Positions 18,720 to 27,215 of a stretch of 64,000 bases of DNA are shown in pieces. This DNA comes from JABWBD01 sp040768665 (GTDB taxonomy: Bacteria > Planctomycetota > Planctomycetia > Pirellulales > Thermoguttaceae). The stretch is from assembly GCA_040768665.1 (NCBI GenBank), contig JAXGMN010000032.1, positions 93,142 through 157,141 on the forward strand. The letters run 5' to 3'. The notes below the pieces were generated by a model. That model did no database searches and was not told the origin of the DNA. It was given only the letters and a program-made list of their open reading frames with translations. The number at the start of each line of letters is the position of its first letter. The first letter of the stretch is position 1. A program made the translations under genes and the position numbers.

Positions 18720-19037
18720 CTATTCCTTGTGGAGAGCTGAGTCGATCTGAGCAAGCAGGCTCAACGCTCGCCCCTTGGTAAGTGTCGCCGTGTCAAATTC
18801 TTCAGCAAGGGTGTCCAATTCGGAACGCTCTTCTTCGGTGAGTTGCCCTTCGCGATTGCGAACCAGGAGGATGCTCATTCGCTGCTGTTTGGCTTCCGGG
18901 ATCGTCACTGCCGCCTGTTGACGGAGCGTTTCGAAGTCCTGGTCCACGATGGCCACCAGACACCGTCCCGAAGGCGGAGCATCCGCTGGAAGGACGATGA
19001 TGCCATCTTTCGCGACCGTCTCAAATACGCTTGTCAT
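18720..19037 (-). CDS. Small partner protein of the HNH endonuclease (antitoxin-like N-terminus)
   Basis: 105 residues. The N-terminal 35 residues (SVFETVAKDGIIVLPADAP) look like a swapped-hairpin AbrB/antitoxin-type beta strand pair. The rest is helical and charged (REGQLTEEERSELDTLAEE). Proteins of this layout are regularly encoded directly before an HNH endonuclease gene, as here. The arrangement resembles a toxin-antitoxin or nuclease-control pair, but I know of no experimental proof. Confidence 0.75.
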   Translation of the reverse strand: MTSVFETVAKDGIIVLPADAPPSGRCLVAIVDQDFETLRQQAAVTIPEAKQQRMSILLVRNREGQLTEEERSELDTLAEEFDTATLTKGRALSLLAQIDSALHKE

Positions 19038-19860
19038 GGGATACTCGCCACAAAGGAACTCTCGGACCGAGTGTACTGTGCCAGGTCCATCGCGTGTTCC
19101 GGCTGGCCGGGCAATTGGTTGCGAGAACCGCTACACGGTAGTGATTATACCACGGTCCGCTGAGAGTAGCCACTCCGAGCTTTGAGGGGGGGCAAGGGGT
19201 GAACGGGCAGATCGGATCAACAGCGCCACGCACGTGGTAGCGAAAACGTGACGGGCACGCCGGTGATTTGGCCCGCGGCAGACGAGACGCCTGGCGAGGC
19301 GATTTCCGAAGCAGTTTCTTCCGGCTTGCGCCATTGGTTGTGGTTCAAGAGGATTTTCTTTGGGTCGGAAGTGCCGGCCAGAGATTCTGCGGCAGCCATG
19401 TCACCAGCCAGTCGTGAAATCCGCAGACTTCGACGACCGCCATCTACTGCTCAACTCCAGCCCCGGCCTGGTGCAATTGTTCCCGAAACTTCTGGAGTTT
19501 GGGCCACCGGGTACTGACTTGGGGCCGAAGGATGACATCGACATCGGTGGTTGCGTAGCGAGACGGTCATTTGCTTGCGATGCAGGTCGATTCCGAGATA
19601 CAACATGGTCAATTCTCCTGGCAATGCCGCGCCGATCGCGGCTTGGTGAAAACCTTGGGCGAGCGCCAGTGGCTCGGCCGTCGAATCCAGGAAAAGCCTG
19701 CCTTCTTGCCTCTTTCATAGAACCAGGCCGACGCGCGCTAGCTCTGCCGGGCAGCCCGGAAATACGGTAGAATCCTCGTCACGTAGGCGATTCGCAATGA
19801 CCGACCCCACCGCAGCCGACCTGTTGGTTGCGAATCAGTGACTCCCGGGAGTTTTTCAAC
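19038..19860. other. Intergenic region holding only an IS110 remnant
   Basis: No gene is supported between the HNH operon and the HEPN-like gene. The recognisable element is the 98-bp IS110 fragment at 19550-19647. A GGGAG ribosome-binding site for the next gene is at the right end. Confidence 0.55.
19550..19647 (-). mobile_element. IS110-family remnant, copy B (start of the transposase gene)
   Basis: The minus strand has AGGAGA, then ATG and LYLGIDLHRKQMTVSLRN, after which the transposase frame is lost. It matches copy A at 16387-16484 over 98 bp. Differences include an intact ATG here versus ATA in copy A. Both copies keep the same small segment and nothing more of the element. Confidence 0.7.
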
Positions 19861-21567
19861 ATGACAGGTGCTGCCCCAGACGGACAAGCAACGACCGCCG
19901 GCGATGAACGTATGCCAGACTTAGCTCGCGAAGAGCACGCGCTGGCTCAGAAGCTCGCGTACGAGAAGTCATTGGCGCGAGGTAACGGAAAAGAGCCACC
20001 CCCCTTCAATCCTGAGGCGAGCGTCGGCGATTTTTGGCAGGCGGCCGGAGAGGTGATTGCGCAACGAGGGACGCCTGCACGAATCCTGCCCGACGGAACG
20101 CACTTCTTCCCGATCGCGACCTTGCGGGGTGCCGATGGGAACCCGATTGCTGAAGCAACAGGAGAGGTGTACTGGTCCGCGAATGATGGTCTCGCATACA
20201 GGTTTGAGTTCCCGCATGCCTCGACGCCTGATGCGGCCCCCTCAACCTTTGGTATGGCACCTCGGCCACCGGACGGGTCGATTAATGAGGTGTCCAGTTC
20301 AGCGTCATGGTCCGGCGCCATTGCAGGAGGCGGGGAGTTTCTGCTCTATTCTGCCGCTGGAACTGTAACAACCCAACACACTCCGGTCGGGAGACAACAC
20401 ACATCACGTTCAACCTGCCGCGGGAAAGCCGCTCTTGGATCGATTACGTTGCCACTCGATCACCCACTGGCGTTTCATCACGACACCGCACATTTACGGC
20501 GAGAGTTTCTACCGTCATTCATGCTTCTCTCTTGGCCCGATCCGGAGGAGGTCACGTTCGCTGACGGGACGACATATCATCAACGGCTGCGGAATCGAAT
20601 CATACTTCAGGAGCGTCCTCGACTGACGGTCTATTTGGGGTCGACTACACCTGGCACGGATAAGGGCGTTTGGCTAGTCGATGAAGCGCCATCGCCAGAA
20701 TCTGAGAGAGTTGCGTCGAAAGGCGCCGAAGACGCAAGAGCCTTTCTGTCATTTTTGGTTGGCCGTAACTTGCCATTTTTCTGGCGGGACACGTTTACGG
20801 ACTGCGCTGTGCGGCGTCTTTACGAAGGTGCATTGCGACCGCACGCCCCGATTTTGGGCAATGAGCAACCTCTGCCGCTTTATCATGTTCGCGAGGCTTT
20901 CCAAATCGGCGCACCAATTGGGTATGGCTTGCCGCGTTTGTTTGAACGTTTTCGCAAAGTGCGAAATGACTACAACTTGGACTTCGTGCTGAGTCCCATT
21001 TGGACTGCCTTAGATGGGTACGTAGACGACAAGCTGGCTGAAGCCTCCGTGACCCTGGAACGACTCTCCACTGCACATGCGGACTACCTGAAACACTCAG
21101 GTAGCGCGCCCGGGAAAGTCAAATTTCTCACCAAGAAACAGGGTGCTGCGCTTCGCGAAGCCTTGCAGGAAGCTGCTAGGCAAGTCGCAGCCGATGAGCA
21201 TATTCCAGACGAGGTCCTCACGATTATCAACCGGAAGATCGGAAACATTCACCAACCTCCTAACGCAGACAAATTGGAGCGGATTTTCACCGATGTCGGC
21301 TTGACCTTGCGCGCCGACGAAGAAGGCGCAATTGCAGATCGAAACCGGACCTTGCATGGCCGGGCTACACTCGGTGACAGGGAAAACCTCCAGGCAATCA
21401 CGGAGGAATTGCGGCGGTTTGATGTACTGCGGACACTCATTCACAAAGCGGTCCTTCGCTTGCTGGACTACAAGGGTCCGTATATGGACTATGGGGACCA
21501 TTTGGATGGAAAGGCATACACAATTAGAGAGTTGACTCCGTTGCCCACGGAAGCCGCCGCCGGGTAG
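19861..21567 (+). CDS. HEPN-motif protein, ApeA-like (candidate anti-phage ribonuclease)
   Basis: 568 residues from the ATG at 19861, which has GGGAG 8 bp upstream; a TTG 11 codons earlier is less likely. The N-terminal 280 residues appear beta-rich (EVYWSANDGLAYRFEF, RLTVYLGSTTPG). The C-terminal half is helical and ends with the R-x4-H signature RNRTLH (R494, H499) in the context EGAIADRNRTLHGRA, then RLLDYKGPYMDYGD. This layout fits ApeA-type proteins, in which a HEPN domain cleaves RNA during abortive infection. Base composition is visibly lower in GC than the flanking genes. It sits between IS110 and intron debris with no partner gene, which suggests horizontal transfer. The family assignment is by pattern only. 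Confidence 0.65.
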   Translation: MTGAAPDGQATTAGDERMPDLAREEHALAQKLAYEKSLARGNGKEPPPFNPEASVGDFWQAAGEVIAQRGTPARILPDGTHFFPIATLRGADGNPIAEATGEVYWSANDGLAYRFEFPHASTPDAAPSTFGMAPRPPDGSINEVSSSASWSGAIAGGGEFLLYSAAGTVTTQHTPVGRQHTSRSTCRGKAALGSITLPLDHPLAFHHDTAHLRREFLPSFMLLSWPDPEEVTFADGTTYHQRLRNRIILQERPRLTVYLGSTTPGTDKGVWLVDEAPSPESERVASKGAEDARAFLSFLVGRNLPFFWRDTFTDCAVRRLYEGALRPHAPILGNEQPLPLYHVREAFQIGAPIGYGLPRLFERFRKVRNDYNLDFVLSPIWTALDGYVDDKLAEASVTLERLSTAHADYLKHSGSAPGKVKFLTKKQGAALREALQEAARQVAADEHIPDEVLTIINRKIGNIHQPPNADKLERIFTDVGLTLRADEEGAIADRNRTLHGRATLGDRENLQAITEELRRFDVLRTLIHKAVLRLLDYKGPYMDYGDHLDGKAYTIRELTPLPTEAAAG

Positions 21568-21687
21568 ATTCTGCTGACCGTTGTCATAGTTTCCGGCCTC
21601 GTACCAAGTGCTTCACCCACGCAGTTTTCGCCAGTTATTGTTTTCAGTCCCGCAAAACTTCTTGTTATCGACCGCAGCATCGCCCGC

Positions 21688-22005
21688 ATGCACCTCGACC
21701 ACCGGCAGAAGCGGCGGATCACGCGAACGTCGCCCGTCGGGTTCTGCTCGGCCCAGTGCTACCTCATCACCCGGGATCTCTTCGAGGACCAACGGGCCTG
21801 GTTCCATCGGACCGACCACGAGCCCCGGAACTTCGACAAGTGGCTCTCCAGCCTCCTCGGCACCAAGGGCTTCGAGCTCCAGCTCCTCTACCCCTACGTC
21901 TGCCAGCACATCGGCGTCGTCTCCAAGGTGCGTCCCGACGCGACTTTCTACCGGGACGATCGAGCGGCAGGGCGAATTGGGGTTTGTGTTGCGGATTCAT
22001 ATTAG
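21688..22005 (+). pseudogene. Gene fragment of unknown family ending in the 196-bp duplicated segment
   Basis: About 100 codons (SPVGFCSAQCYLITRDLF, then GFELQLLYPYVCQHIGVV) look like the interior or end of a real protein, possibly a glycosyltransferase-type enzyme; I cannot name it. There is no good start signal. The last 20 or so codons lie inside the direct repeat that also occurs after the intron. Confidence 0.35.
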
Positions 22006-22131
22006 TGCGGCAGGAGCGTAAGCCTATCGCGTAAGCCTATCGGGTCAGGCCGGGATTAGGGATTAGCATGTAGAAAGAAAAGACGTACAGAGTCGGGTGG
22101 GAGCCCACTAATCCCTAATCCCGGTCTGACC
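21936..22131. repeat. 196-bp direct repeat, left copy, ending in a 24-bp-stem hairpin
   Basis: Identical to 24175-24370 except for one base (T at 22125, C at 24364). Its right half is a palindrome (22043-22066 against 22108-22131, core GGTCAGG...CTGACC), a family C REPIN-like element. The group II intron begins directly at its end. The sequence CCAGAGGTTGCA follows both the intron and the right copy, so the original tandem unit may be 208 bp. Confidence 0.85.
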
Positions 22132-24162
22132 TTGCGCTACGAAGTTTGGGAAAGGAGGACGATGAGCATGACGTAAATCTGAAACCTTTCGTTGGGACCA
22201 TGCGGGTAACCAAGCCCGTCCGGTAAAGCTTGGCCAGCAGCCGGAAGCGAGTCTTGGGTGGTGACCGGGTAACCGGCACTGCTAGGCGTAGACAGCGAGT
22301 GCTGAAGCCGTGTGATTGAGCCTCGAAAGTGGGCAATGCGGGAGTCTTCGGTCTGGTCAGTCGCGAGGACAGCAGCGTCGTACCGTAGTGGCCTGGTGCG
22401 TCGCCTCCGCCGGGGTCGAAGAGCAGGGCAAAGGCACAATGGCGGTCCCCCAGGAACGTAGGAGATCCTGTCGTCTCCGCGCGAGAGAAACTCCCGGCAG
22501 GAGATACCGGGTCAACAACTCCGGGCCCGTCGCTTGGCATTCGGTGGCGACGGGAGAAACGAAACCAGCCGAGTGCTTCCGCGGTACCGTGCGTGCGAAG
22601 ACATCGAAGCACGGCGGGATGGGCAACAGGAAGTCGCAAGCGCCCTGATAGTACCGACGAAGCTGGGGAATCCTTGCCCGGGAGACCCGGTGGAGGGAAG
22701 GGGGGCGTCAAGTCGTTTTTTTTACCGTTGGAGGGAAACATGACCGAGACATCGAACTCGGGTTCCGTGTTCACGAAACAACAGCGGATCGCGGAGTTGG
22801 CGAAACAGGCTCCGCAGATGGCGTTCACGTCGTTGAACCATTACCTCGATCTCTCGTGGCTGTACGAGGCCTACCGGCGTACGCGCCGCGACGGGGCTCC
22901 GGGCATCGACGGACAAACCGCGGTCGATTACGAGCGAGACTTGGAGCAGAATCTCCGGTCTCTGCTGGACCGCCAAGTCCGGGACGTATCGGGCGCCGCC
23001 GGTGCGACGGGTGCACATTCCGAAAGGAACGGGCTCAGAAACCCGCCCGATCGGAATTCCCACGTTTGAGGACAAGGTGCTTCAGCGTGCCGTGACGATG
23101 GTGTTGGAAGCGATCTACGAGCAAGACTTCTACGACTGCTCGTATGGCTTTCGGCCCAAGCGATCGGGCGCACCAGGCGTTGGAAAGCCTGTGGCAGCAG
23201 ACGATGGAAAGCGGGGGAGGCTGGATCCTCGAGGTGGATATCCGAAAGTTTTTTGACACTTTGGATCGCGGCCATCTGCGTGCGTTTCTCCAACGCAGGG
23301 TACGCGACGGGGTGCTGTTGCGGTTGATTGGGAAATGGTTGAATGCTGGAGTGCTGGAAGAAGGGGTGTGGACGCATCCCGAAACCGGCAGCCCGCAAGG
23401 CGGGGTGATTTCACCGATGCTGGCCAACGTCTACTTGCACTATGTGCTGGACGAGTGGTTTGCTCAGGAAGTACAGCCTCGCCTGAAGGGCAAGGCGTTC
23501 TTGGTTCGCTTCGCCGACGACTTCGTCATGGATTCAGTCATGAGGAAGACGCACGGCGGGTGATGGCGGTGCTTGGCAAACGCTTTGGCAAGTATGGCCT
23601 CACGCTTCACCCAGACAAGACCCGGATGGTTCCGTTCCGTCGACCACCGTTGAGGAAGAAGCCTCGCGGAGGTCCCAACGGTGACCGGCCGGGCGTGTTC
23701 GACCTGTTGGGCTTCACCCATTTCTGGGCGCGGTCTCGACAGGGGAAGTGGGTGGTGCGCGCAAGACGTCATCCAGCCGCTTCACACGTGGATTACGGAA
23801 GATCTCCGAGTGGTGCCGGAAGAACCGGCACCGTCCTATCGCCGAGCAGTGCCAGAAACTGAGTCAGAAGCTACGCGGCCACTATGCGTATTACGGCATC
23901 ACGGGAAACAGCCCTGCGCTGAACTCCTTCCGTGAGGCTGTGAAACACGCATGGGGCAAGTGGCTTCGGCGGCGGCGGCGGAAGAATCGTCCGCCTTGGA
24001 GCTGGTTTACCCGATTCTGGAGCGATACCGGCTTCCGCCTGCCAAGGCCATACACTCGGTTTGCCGTCAGCGATGCGCTATGACTTGAGGAACCGGATGC
24101 GGGAAATCTGCACGTCCGGATCTGTGGGAGCCCGGGTGAGCAATCACCCGGGGCGACCCGGC
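22132..24162 (+). mobile_element. Group II intron inserted directly after a hairpin repeat
   Basis: The element starts TTGCGCTACG, close to the GTGCG consensus, immediately after the palindrome at 22043-22131. It encodes an LtrA-type reverse transcriptase on the same strand. Near the end a compact stem (AACCGGATGCGGGAAATCTG, then CACGTCCGGATC) and a following stem around GGGTGAGCAATCACCC resemble domains V and VI. Insertion behind a terminator-like hairpin is characteristic of class C introns. The 3' boundary is an estimate from the shared CCAGAGGTTGCA flank. With a broken reverse transcriptase the copy is probably immobile on its own. Confidence 0.75.
22740..24088 (+). pseudogene. ltrA: Group II intron reverse transcriptase/maturase, frameshifted
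   Basis: The ATG at 22740 follows GGAGGG. The pieces in order are: RRTRRDGAPGIDGQTAVDYE (to about 22980); VRRVHIPKGTGSETRPIGIP and YDCSYGFRPKRS (about 23000-23160); GGGWILEVDIRKFFDTLD, GSPQGGVISPMLANVYLH and the catalytic FADD (about 23160-23540); LTLHPDKTRMVPFR and FDLLGFTHFW (to about 23770); and the maturase region CQKLSQKLRGHYAYYGITGN (to about 24000). At least four frame changes break the protein, which would be about 440 residues intact. All reverse transcriptase motifs are otherwise conserved, so the damage is recent or due to sequencing error. Confidence 0.85.
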
Positions 24163-24174
24163 CCAGAGGTTGCA

Positions 24175-24370
24175 CGACGCGACTTTCTACCGGGACGATC
24201 GAGCGGCAGGGCGAATTGGGGTTTGTGTTGCGGATTCATATTAGTGCGGCAGGAGCGTAAGCCTATCGCGTAAGCCTATCGGGTCAGGCCGGGATTAGGG
24301 ATTAGCATGTAGAAAGAAAAGACGTACAGAGTCGGGTGGGAGCCCACTAATCCCTAATCCCGGCCTGACC
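24175..24370. repeat. 196-bp direct repeat, right copy
   Basis: The second copy of 21936-22131, including the coding tail and the family C palindrome (24282-24370), whose stem is perfect here. It is followed by CCAGAGGTTGCA and more GAGGTTG copies (24371-24410), a short tandem array. Confidence 0.85.
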
Positions 24371-24404
24371 CCAGAGGTTGCAGAGGTTGCGTGACCCCAG
24401 AGGT

Positions 24405-25061
24405 TGTGTGTATACCGACATGGGGCGGCCGGAGCTGGCGGAGGTCCAGTGGCGGCGGATCTTGGAGGAGTCGCCACGGCAACGGCAGGCGCGGCTGCAG
24501 CTCGTCGACTCGCTCATCCGCCAGTGCCGTTTCCTCACGGCGGCCGACGAGCTGGAGCGAGTCGATGATGCGGAGGCGGCGAGCTGCGAGGCGATGCTGC
24601 TGCGGGTGCAACTGGCGGAAGGTCAGCGGCGCCTCGCGGAAGCGGAGCAGTGGGCCCGCGCGGCCGTCCAGCGGTTTCCCGAGACGGCGGCGGCTTGGGA
24701 GGGGCTGGGACGGTTGTTGTTCGAGCATGGCGAGGCGGGCGAAGCGGCGGACGTGCTGGGGCAGGTGGTCGATCGCCAGCCGGGCAACGGGGCGGCGTGG
24801 CACAACCTGGGCATGGCGCAGTTGCGCGCCGGGCAGATCGACGCGGCGGTGGAGTCGCTCGAGCAGTCGCTGCGCGTGAGGCCGGACTCGGCGGCGACGC
24901 GGGAGCATTGGGAAGAGGCGGTCAAACGGTTGAAGGAGGAAGGAGTCGGCGACGATCGAGGTCCGGAACAGGAGGTAACCGAGATAACGGAGGAAGATCT
25001 CTCGGTTGCCTCCGTTCGCTCCTGTTCAAATTTCTTACATACGGGGGGCAACCTCTCATGA
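24405..25061 (+). pseudogene. TPR-repeat protein, N-terminally truncated
   Basis: The open frame begins in the repeat array without a start signal and reads as tetratricopeptide repeats from about 24411. Examples are GRPELAEVQWRRILEESP, LAEAEQWARAAVQRFPET, AAAWEGLGRLLFEHGEAGEA and AAWHNLGMAQLRAGQID, a run of four to five TPRs. The last 30 codons (EVTEITEEDLSVASVRS) are produced by an inverted repeat near 24965-25030 and are probably not ancestral. Such TPR regions often form the C-terminus of planctomycete glycosyltransferases or kinases. The N-terminal partner was lost when the repeat and intron elements rearranged the locus. Confidence 0.6.
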
Positions 25062-25085
25062 TTAGCGGAGTTGGGGAGCCAAATC

Positions 25086-25197
25086 GGGTCAGAGCTTGAA
25101 CAGTGAATAGAGATCGATTGAAGTCAGACCGTAGGTGCTGGTTCGGTTTGTAAGGCGTCGTAGTGATGAGTGCTATTCACTGCTCACGCTCTGACCC
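25086..25197. repeat. REPIN-like palindrome, family C, copy 2
   Basis: GGGTCAGAGC...ACAGTGAATAG on the left pairs with CTATTCACTG...GCTCTGACCC on the right, with a short internal mismatch. It is followed by two copies of CCTCTGACCCCAAGTCGACC-like sequence. It lies 160 bp before the RAYT remnant. Confidence 0.7.
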
Positions 25198-25241
25198 CAA
25201 GTCGACCTCCCCTCTGACCCCAAGTCGACCTCCCGCTCCAA

Positions 25242-25302
25242 CACTGCTTGCGATTGTGGTAAGCCCTTCTCGTATCGAGAACCGATTCAATCGCAAGCAG
25301 TG
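25242..25302. repeat. REPIN-like palindrome, family B, copy 1
   Basis: Perfect 15-bp arms CACTGCTTGCGATTG and CAATCGCAAGCAGTG enclose 31 nt and are followed by GCACAC. The core CACTGCTTG/CAAGCAGTG recurs twice at 39918-40076. It lies 57 bp upstream of the start of the RAYT pseudogene, the position expected for a repeat mobilised by that transposase. Confidence 0.75.
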
Positions 25303-25358
25303 GCACACAGACGCCTCATCCGTGTCAGTTGCAGGCGGAAACACGGCGAGCTAAAGGC

Positions 25359-25710
25359 ATGCCTAGAACCGCAAGAGTCGCGCCGGGAGGGATGGGGTAA
25401 AATGCAGATTTTCGACCACGACGCGGACTACGCCGCCTTCGAACGCGTCATCGAGGAAACCCTGCGCGTCGCGCCCATGCGGATCTGCGCATTTTGCTGG
25501 TTAGCGAACCACTGGCACTTTGTTCTCTGGCCAGAACGCCCGCGGGGACTTGTCCGAGTTCGTCGGGCGAATGGCCAATATGCACACGCAGTGATGGCAA
25601 CGCGCCAAGCAGAGAGTCGGCTATGGGCACTTGTATCAAAGCCGGCTCAAGTCCTTTCCGATCGAAACCAACGACCACTACTACACCGTGGTGCGGTACG
25701 TGGAGCGGCC
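25359..25710 (+). pseudogene. REP-associated tyrosine transposase (RAYT, Y1_Tnp), broken
   Basis: The ATG at 25359 gives MPRTARVAPGGMG, the usual RAYT start, but the strand after it is deleted and the frame shifts. The reading resumes as MQIFDHDADYAAFERVIEET and reaches the HUH motif in CWLANHWHFVLWPE. After a second frameshift it reads LSEFVGRMANMHTQ, a stop codon replaces the usual Arg (about 25594), and WQRAKQRVGYGHLYQSRLKS and YYTVVRYVER follow. The C-terminal third is missing. RAYTs mobilise REP/REPIN palindromes, several of which lie nearby. Confidence 0.85.
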
Positions 25711-25767
25711 AGGGGAGAAATCGCAGATTTGGTGGCCGCACCCTCTTCGACTGCCAGATCGGTCTGC

Positions 25768-26661
25768 CTACGCGCCGGCCGGCTCAAACACCGATTCGAC
25801 CTGCTCGCCGGTATGCCGGGAGACGCTGTTGCGGCCGTCTTTTTTGGCGGCATACAGGGCCGCATCGGCCCGAGCCATCAAGGTTTCCGGTGTATCTCCG
25901 TCGAGAGCCTCGGCAACGCCGCCGCTGACGGTGACTTCCATCTCGCGTTCCACCTTGGTTCGCAGGCGTTCGGCGAAGATGCATGCCCCGTCGAGCCCGG
26001 TTTGGGGCATCACCACAACGAACTCCTCGCCGCCGTAGCGCGCGAGAACATCGGTCTCGCGGACCGATTCGTCGAGCAATCTGGCCAGCCGTTGCAGGAT
26101 CTGGTCGCCCTGAAGATGCCCCTGCTCATCGTTCACCTGCTTGAAATGATCGATGTCGAAGATCGCCACGGAGAATTGGGTATCGTAGCGGTTCATCATG
26201 GCGAACTGGGAGGTTATGGCGTCGTCCAGGGCCCTCCGATTGCTGATGCCGGTCAGGGGATCGGTGTGGACCTCGGTGAACATCATCAGGTGGTTGGTTT
26301 GCTGGCGGATCTGATCGTAGGCCGTGGCAATCTGGGTGGCCAGTCGTAGCGTCGGGGTCAACATCTCCGAGGCTTCGCGGCAGAGTTCCCGCCAGGCGGC
26401 TTCCTGTTGCTGGTAACTCAACTGGCCGACCCGCTGCTTGAACCGGGCGAGGCTGGTGTGGTGCCGGGCCAGATTCCGGCGGACCATCCACGTGATCTTT
26501 TCCAATTCGCGTGCCACGGCCTTGGCGCGACGGAGCTCCCGACGAGAGCGAGCCGCCAGATCGTTTTCCGGGACCTGCTTGTGCCGCCCCAGCAAGTATC
26601 CCAACGTGGCAACGACGGCCAAGGCAACCGGTGCCGGTAACGATAGATTCCAGAGTTCCAT
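25768..26661 (-). CDS. Membrane-anchored GGDEF diguanylate cyclase
   Basis: 297 residues from the ATG at 26661. One transmembrane helix (PAPVALAVVATLGYLLGR, about residues 8-26) is followed by a charged helical linker of about 110 residues without a recognised sensor domain. The GGDEF domain starts TDPLTGISNRRALDD and carries FDIDHFKQVND and the active-site GGEEF. An RETD sequence five residues before GGEEF is an inhibitory I-site, so product feedback is expected. The enzyme should make cyclic di-GMP at the inner face of the membrane. A 47-codon membrane protein gene lies 49 bp upstream on the same strand. Confidence 0.92.
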   Translation of the reverse strand: MELWNLSLPAPVALAVVATLGYLLGRHKQVPENDLAARSRRELRRAKAVARELEKITWMVRRNLARHHTSLARFKQRVGQLSYQQQEAAWRELCREASEMLTPTLRLATQIATAYDQIRQQTNHLMMFTEVHTDPLTGISNRRALDDAITSQFAMMNRYDTQFSVAIFDIDHFKQVNDEQGHLQGDQILQRLARLLDESVRETDVLARYGGEEFVVVMPQTGLDGACIFAERLRTKVEREMEVTVSGGVAEALDGDTPETLMARADAALYAAKKDGRNSVSRHTGEQVESVFEPAGA

Positions 26662-26710
26662 AACACCCAATAGCTTTAGGTAAGAGGCAATTGGCGGTTG
26701 ACTGCTGTGC

Positions 26711-26854
26711 TCAATACGAGGTCCGCGATCCGAAACCTCGCATCGCCACCAGGCCGACTAGCACCACAAGAGCCAGCGCGATAAGCCATTCCTGGGGTCC
26801 CATCCGGTCGACGTATCGCAGGACTTCTCGGATAGCGTGATTCAGGTAACTCAT
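26711..26854 (-). CDS. 47-residue single-pass membrane protein
   Basis: The ATG at 26854 is preceded by GAGGAG at 8 bp spacing. The product begins MSYLNHAIREVLRYVDRMG, then one transmembrane helix (WLIALALVVLVGLVAMRG), and ends FGSRTSY. It lies just upstream of the diguanylate cyclase on the same strand, so the two may be co-transcribed. No family name is known to me. The frame, ribosome-binding site and amphipathic-plus-TM layout support a real gene. Confidence 0.6.
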   Translation of the reverse strand: MSYLNHAIREVLRYVDRMGPQEWLIALALVVLVGLVAMRGFGSRTSY

Positions 26855-26947
26855 CCACCAACTCCTCGGTCCTTTAGCAACCTTTTGCCGTTTTTGCCAC
26901 CAGTCGGATGTCTCTGCAACTCTAGTTCACAACTAGGCAACGTCCTC

Positions 26948-26975
26948 TTGCGAACCGGTGTTGCGAAGGTATAAT
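26948..26975 (+). promoter_or_regulatory. Promoter of the tRNA-Asp gene
   Basis: TTGCGA at 26948-26953 and a consensus TATAAT at 26970-26975 are 16 bp apart and end 18 bp before the tRNA. Confidence 0.75.
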
Positions 26976-26993
26976 TCAGCGCTTTAGGGACCA

Positions 26994-27067
<74 letters not shown>

Positions 27068-27077
27068 CTTGGGGAAT

Positions 27078-27124
27078 CCGCCATAACTTCTTCTACGGTG
27101 AGAGGTTATGGCGGTTTTCTTTTT
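27078..27124 (+). terminator. Intrinsic terminator after tRNA-Asp
   Basis: CCGCCATAAC (27078-27087) and GTTATGGCGG (27105-27114) form a 10-bp stem followed directly by TTTTCTTTTT. Confidence 0.9.
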
Positions 27125-27215
27125 ATCGCGTCTCCTCGGCGCTCGACGTGCGCGTTAAAATCCGGCAGTTCATACGAGCTCGTCGTGTCCGCCACAACGA
27201 ATCCTAGGTCTTCCC

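Noticed and set aside
24100..24135. A-A-C instead of A-G-C at the presumed domain V catalytic triad, as proof of an inactive intron
   Set aside because: The exact alignment of domain V in this intron group is uncertain and A-A-C may be normal for it, so no conclusion is drawn.
22132..24174. Whole element read as an IS or retron with terminal repeats
   Set aside because: The reverse transcriptase has maturase and group II type motifs, and RNA domain V/VI-like stems follow it. The flanking 196-bp repeats are duplicated host sequence rather than element ends.
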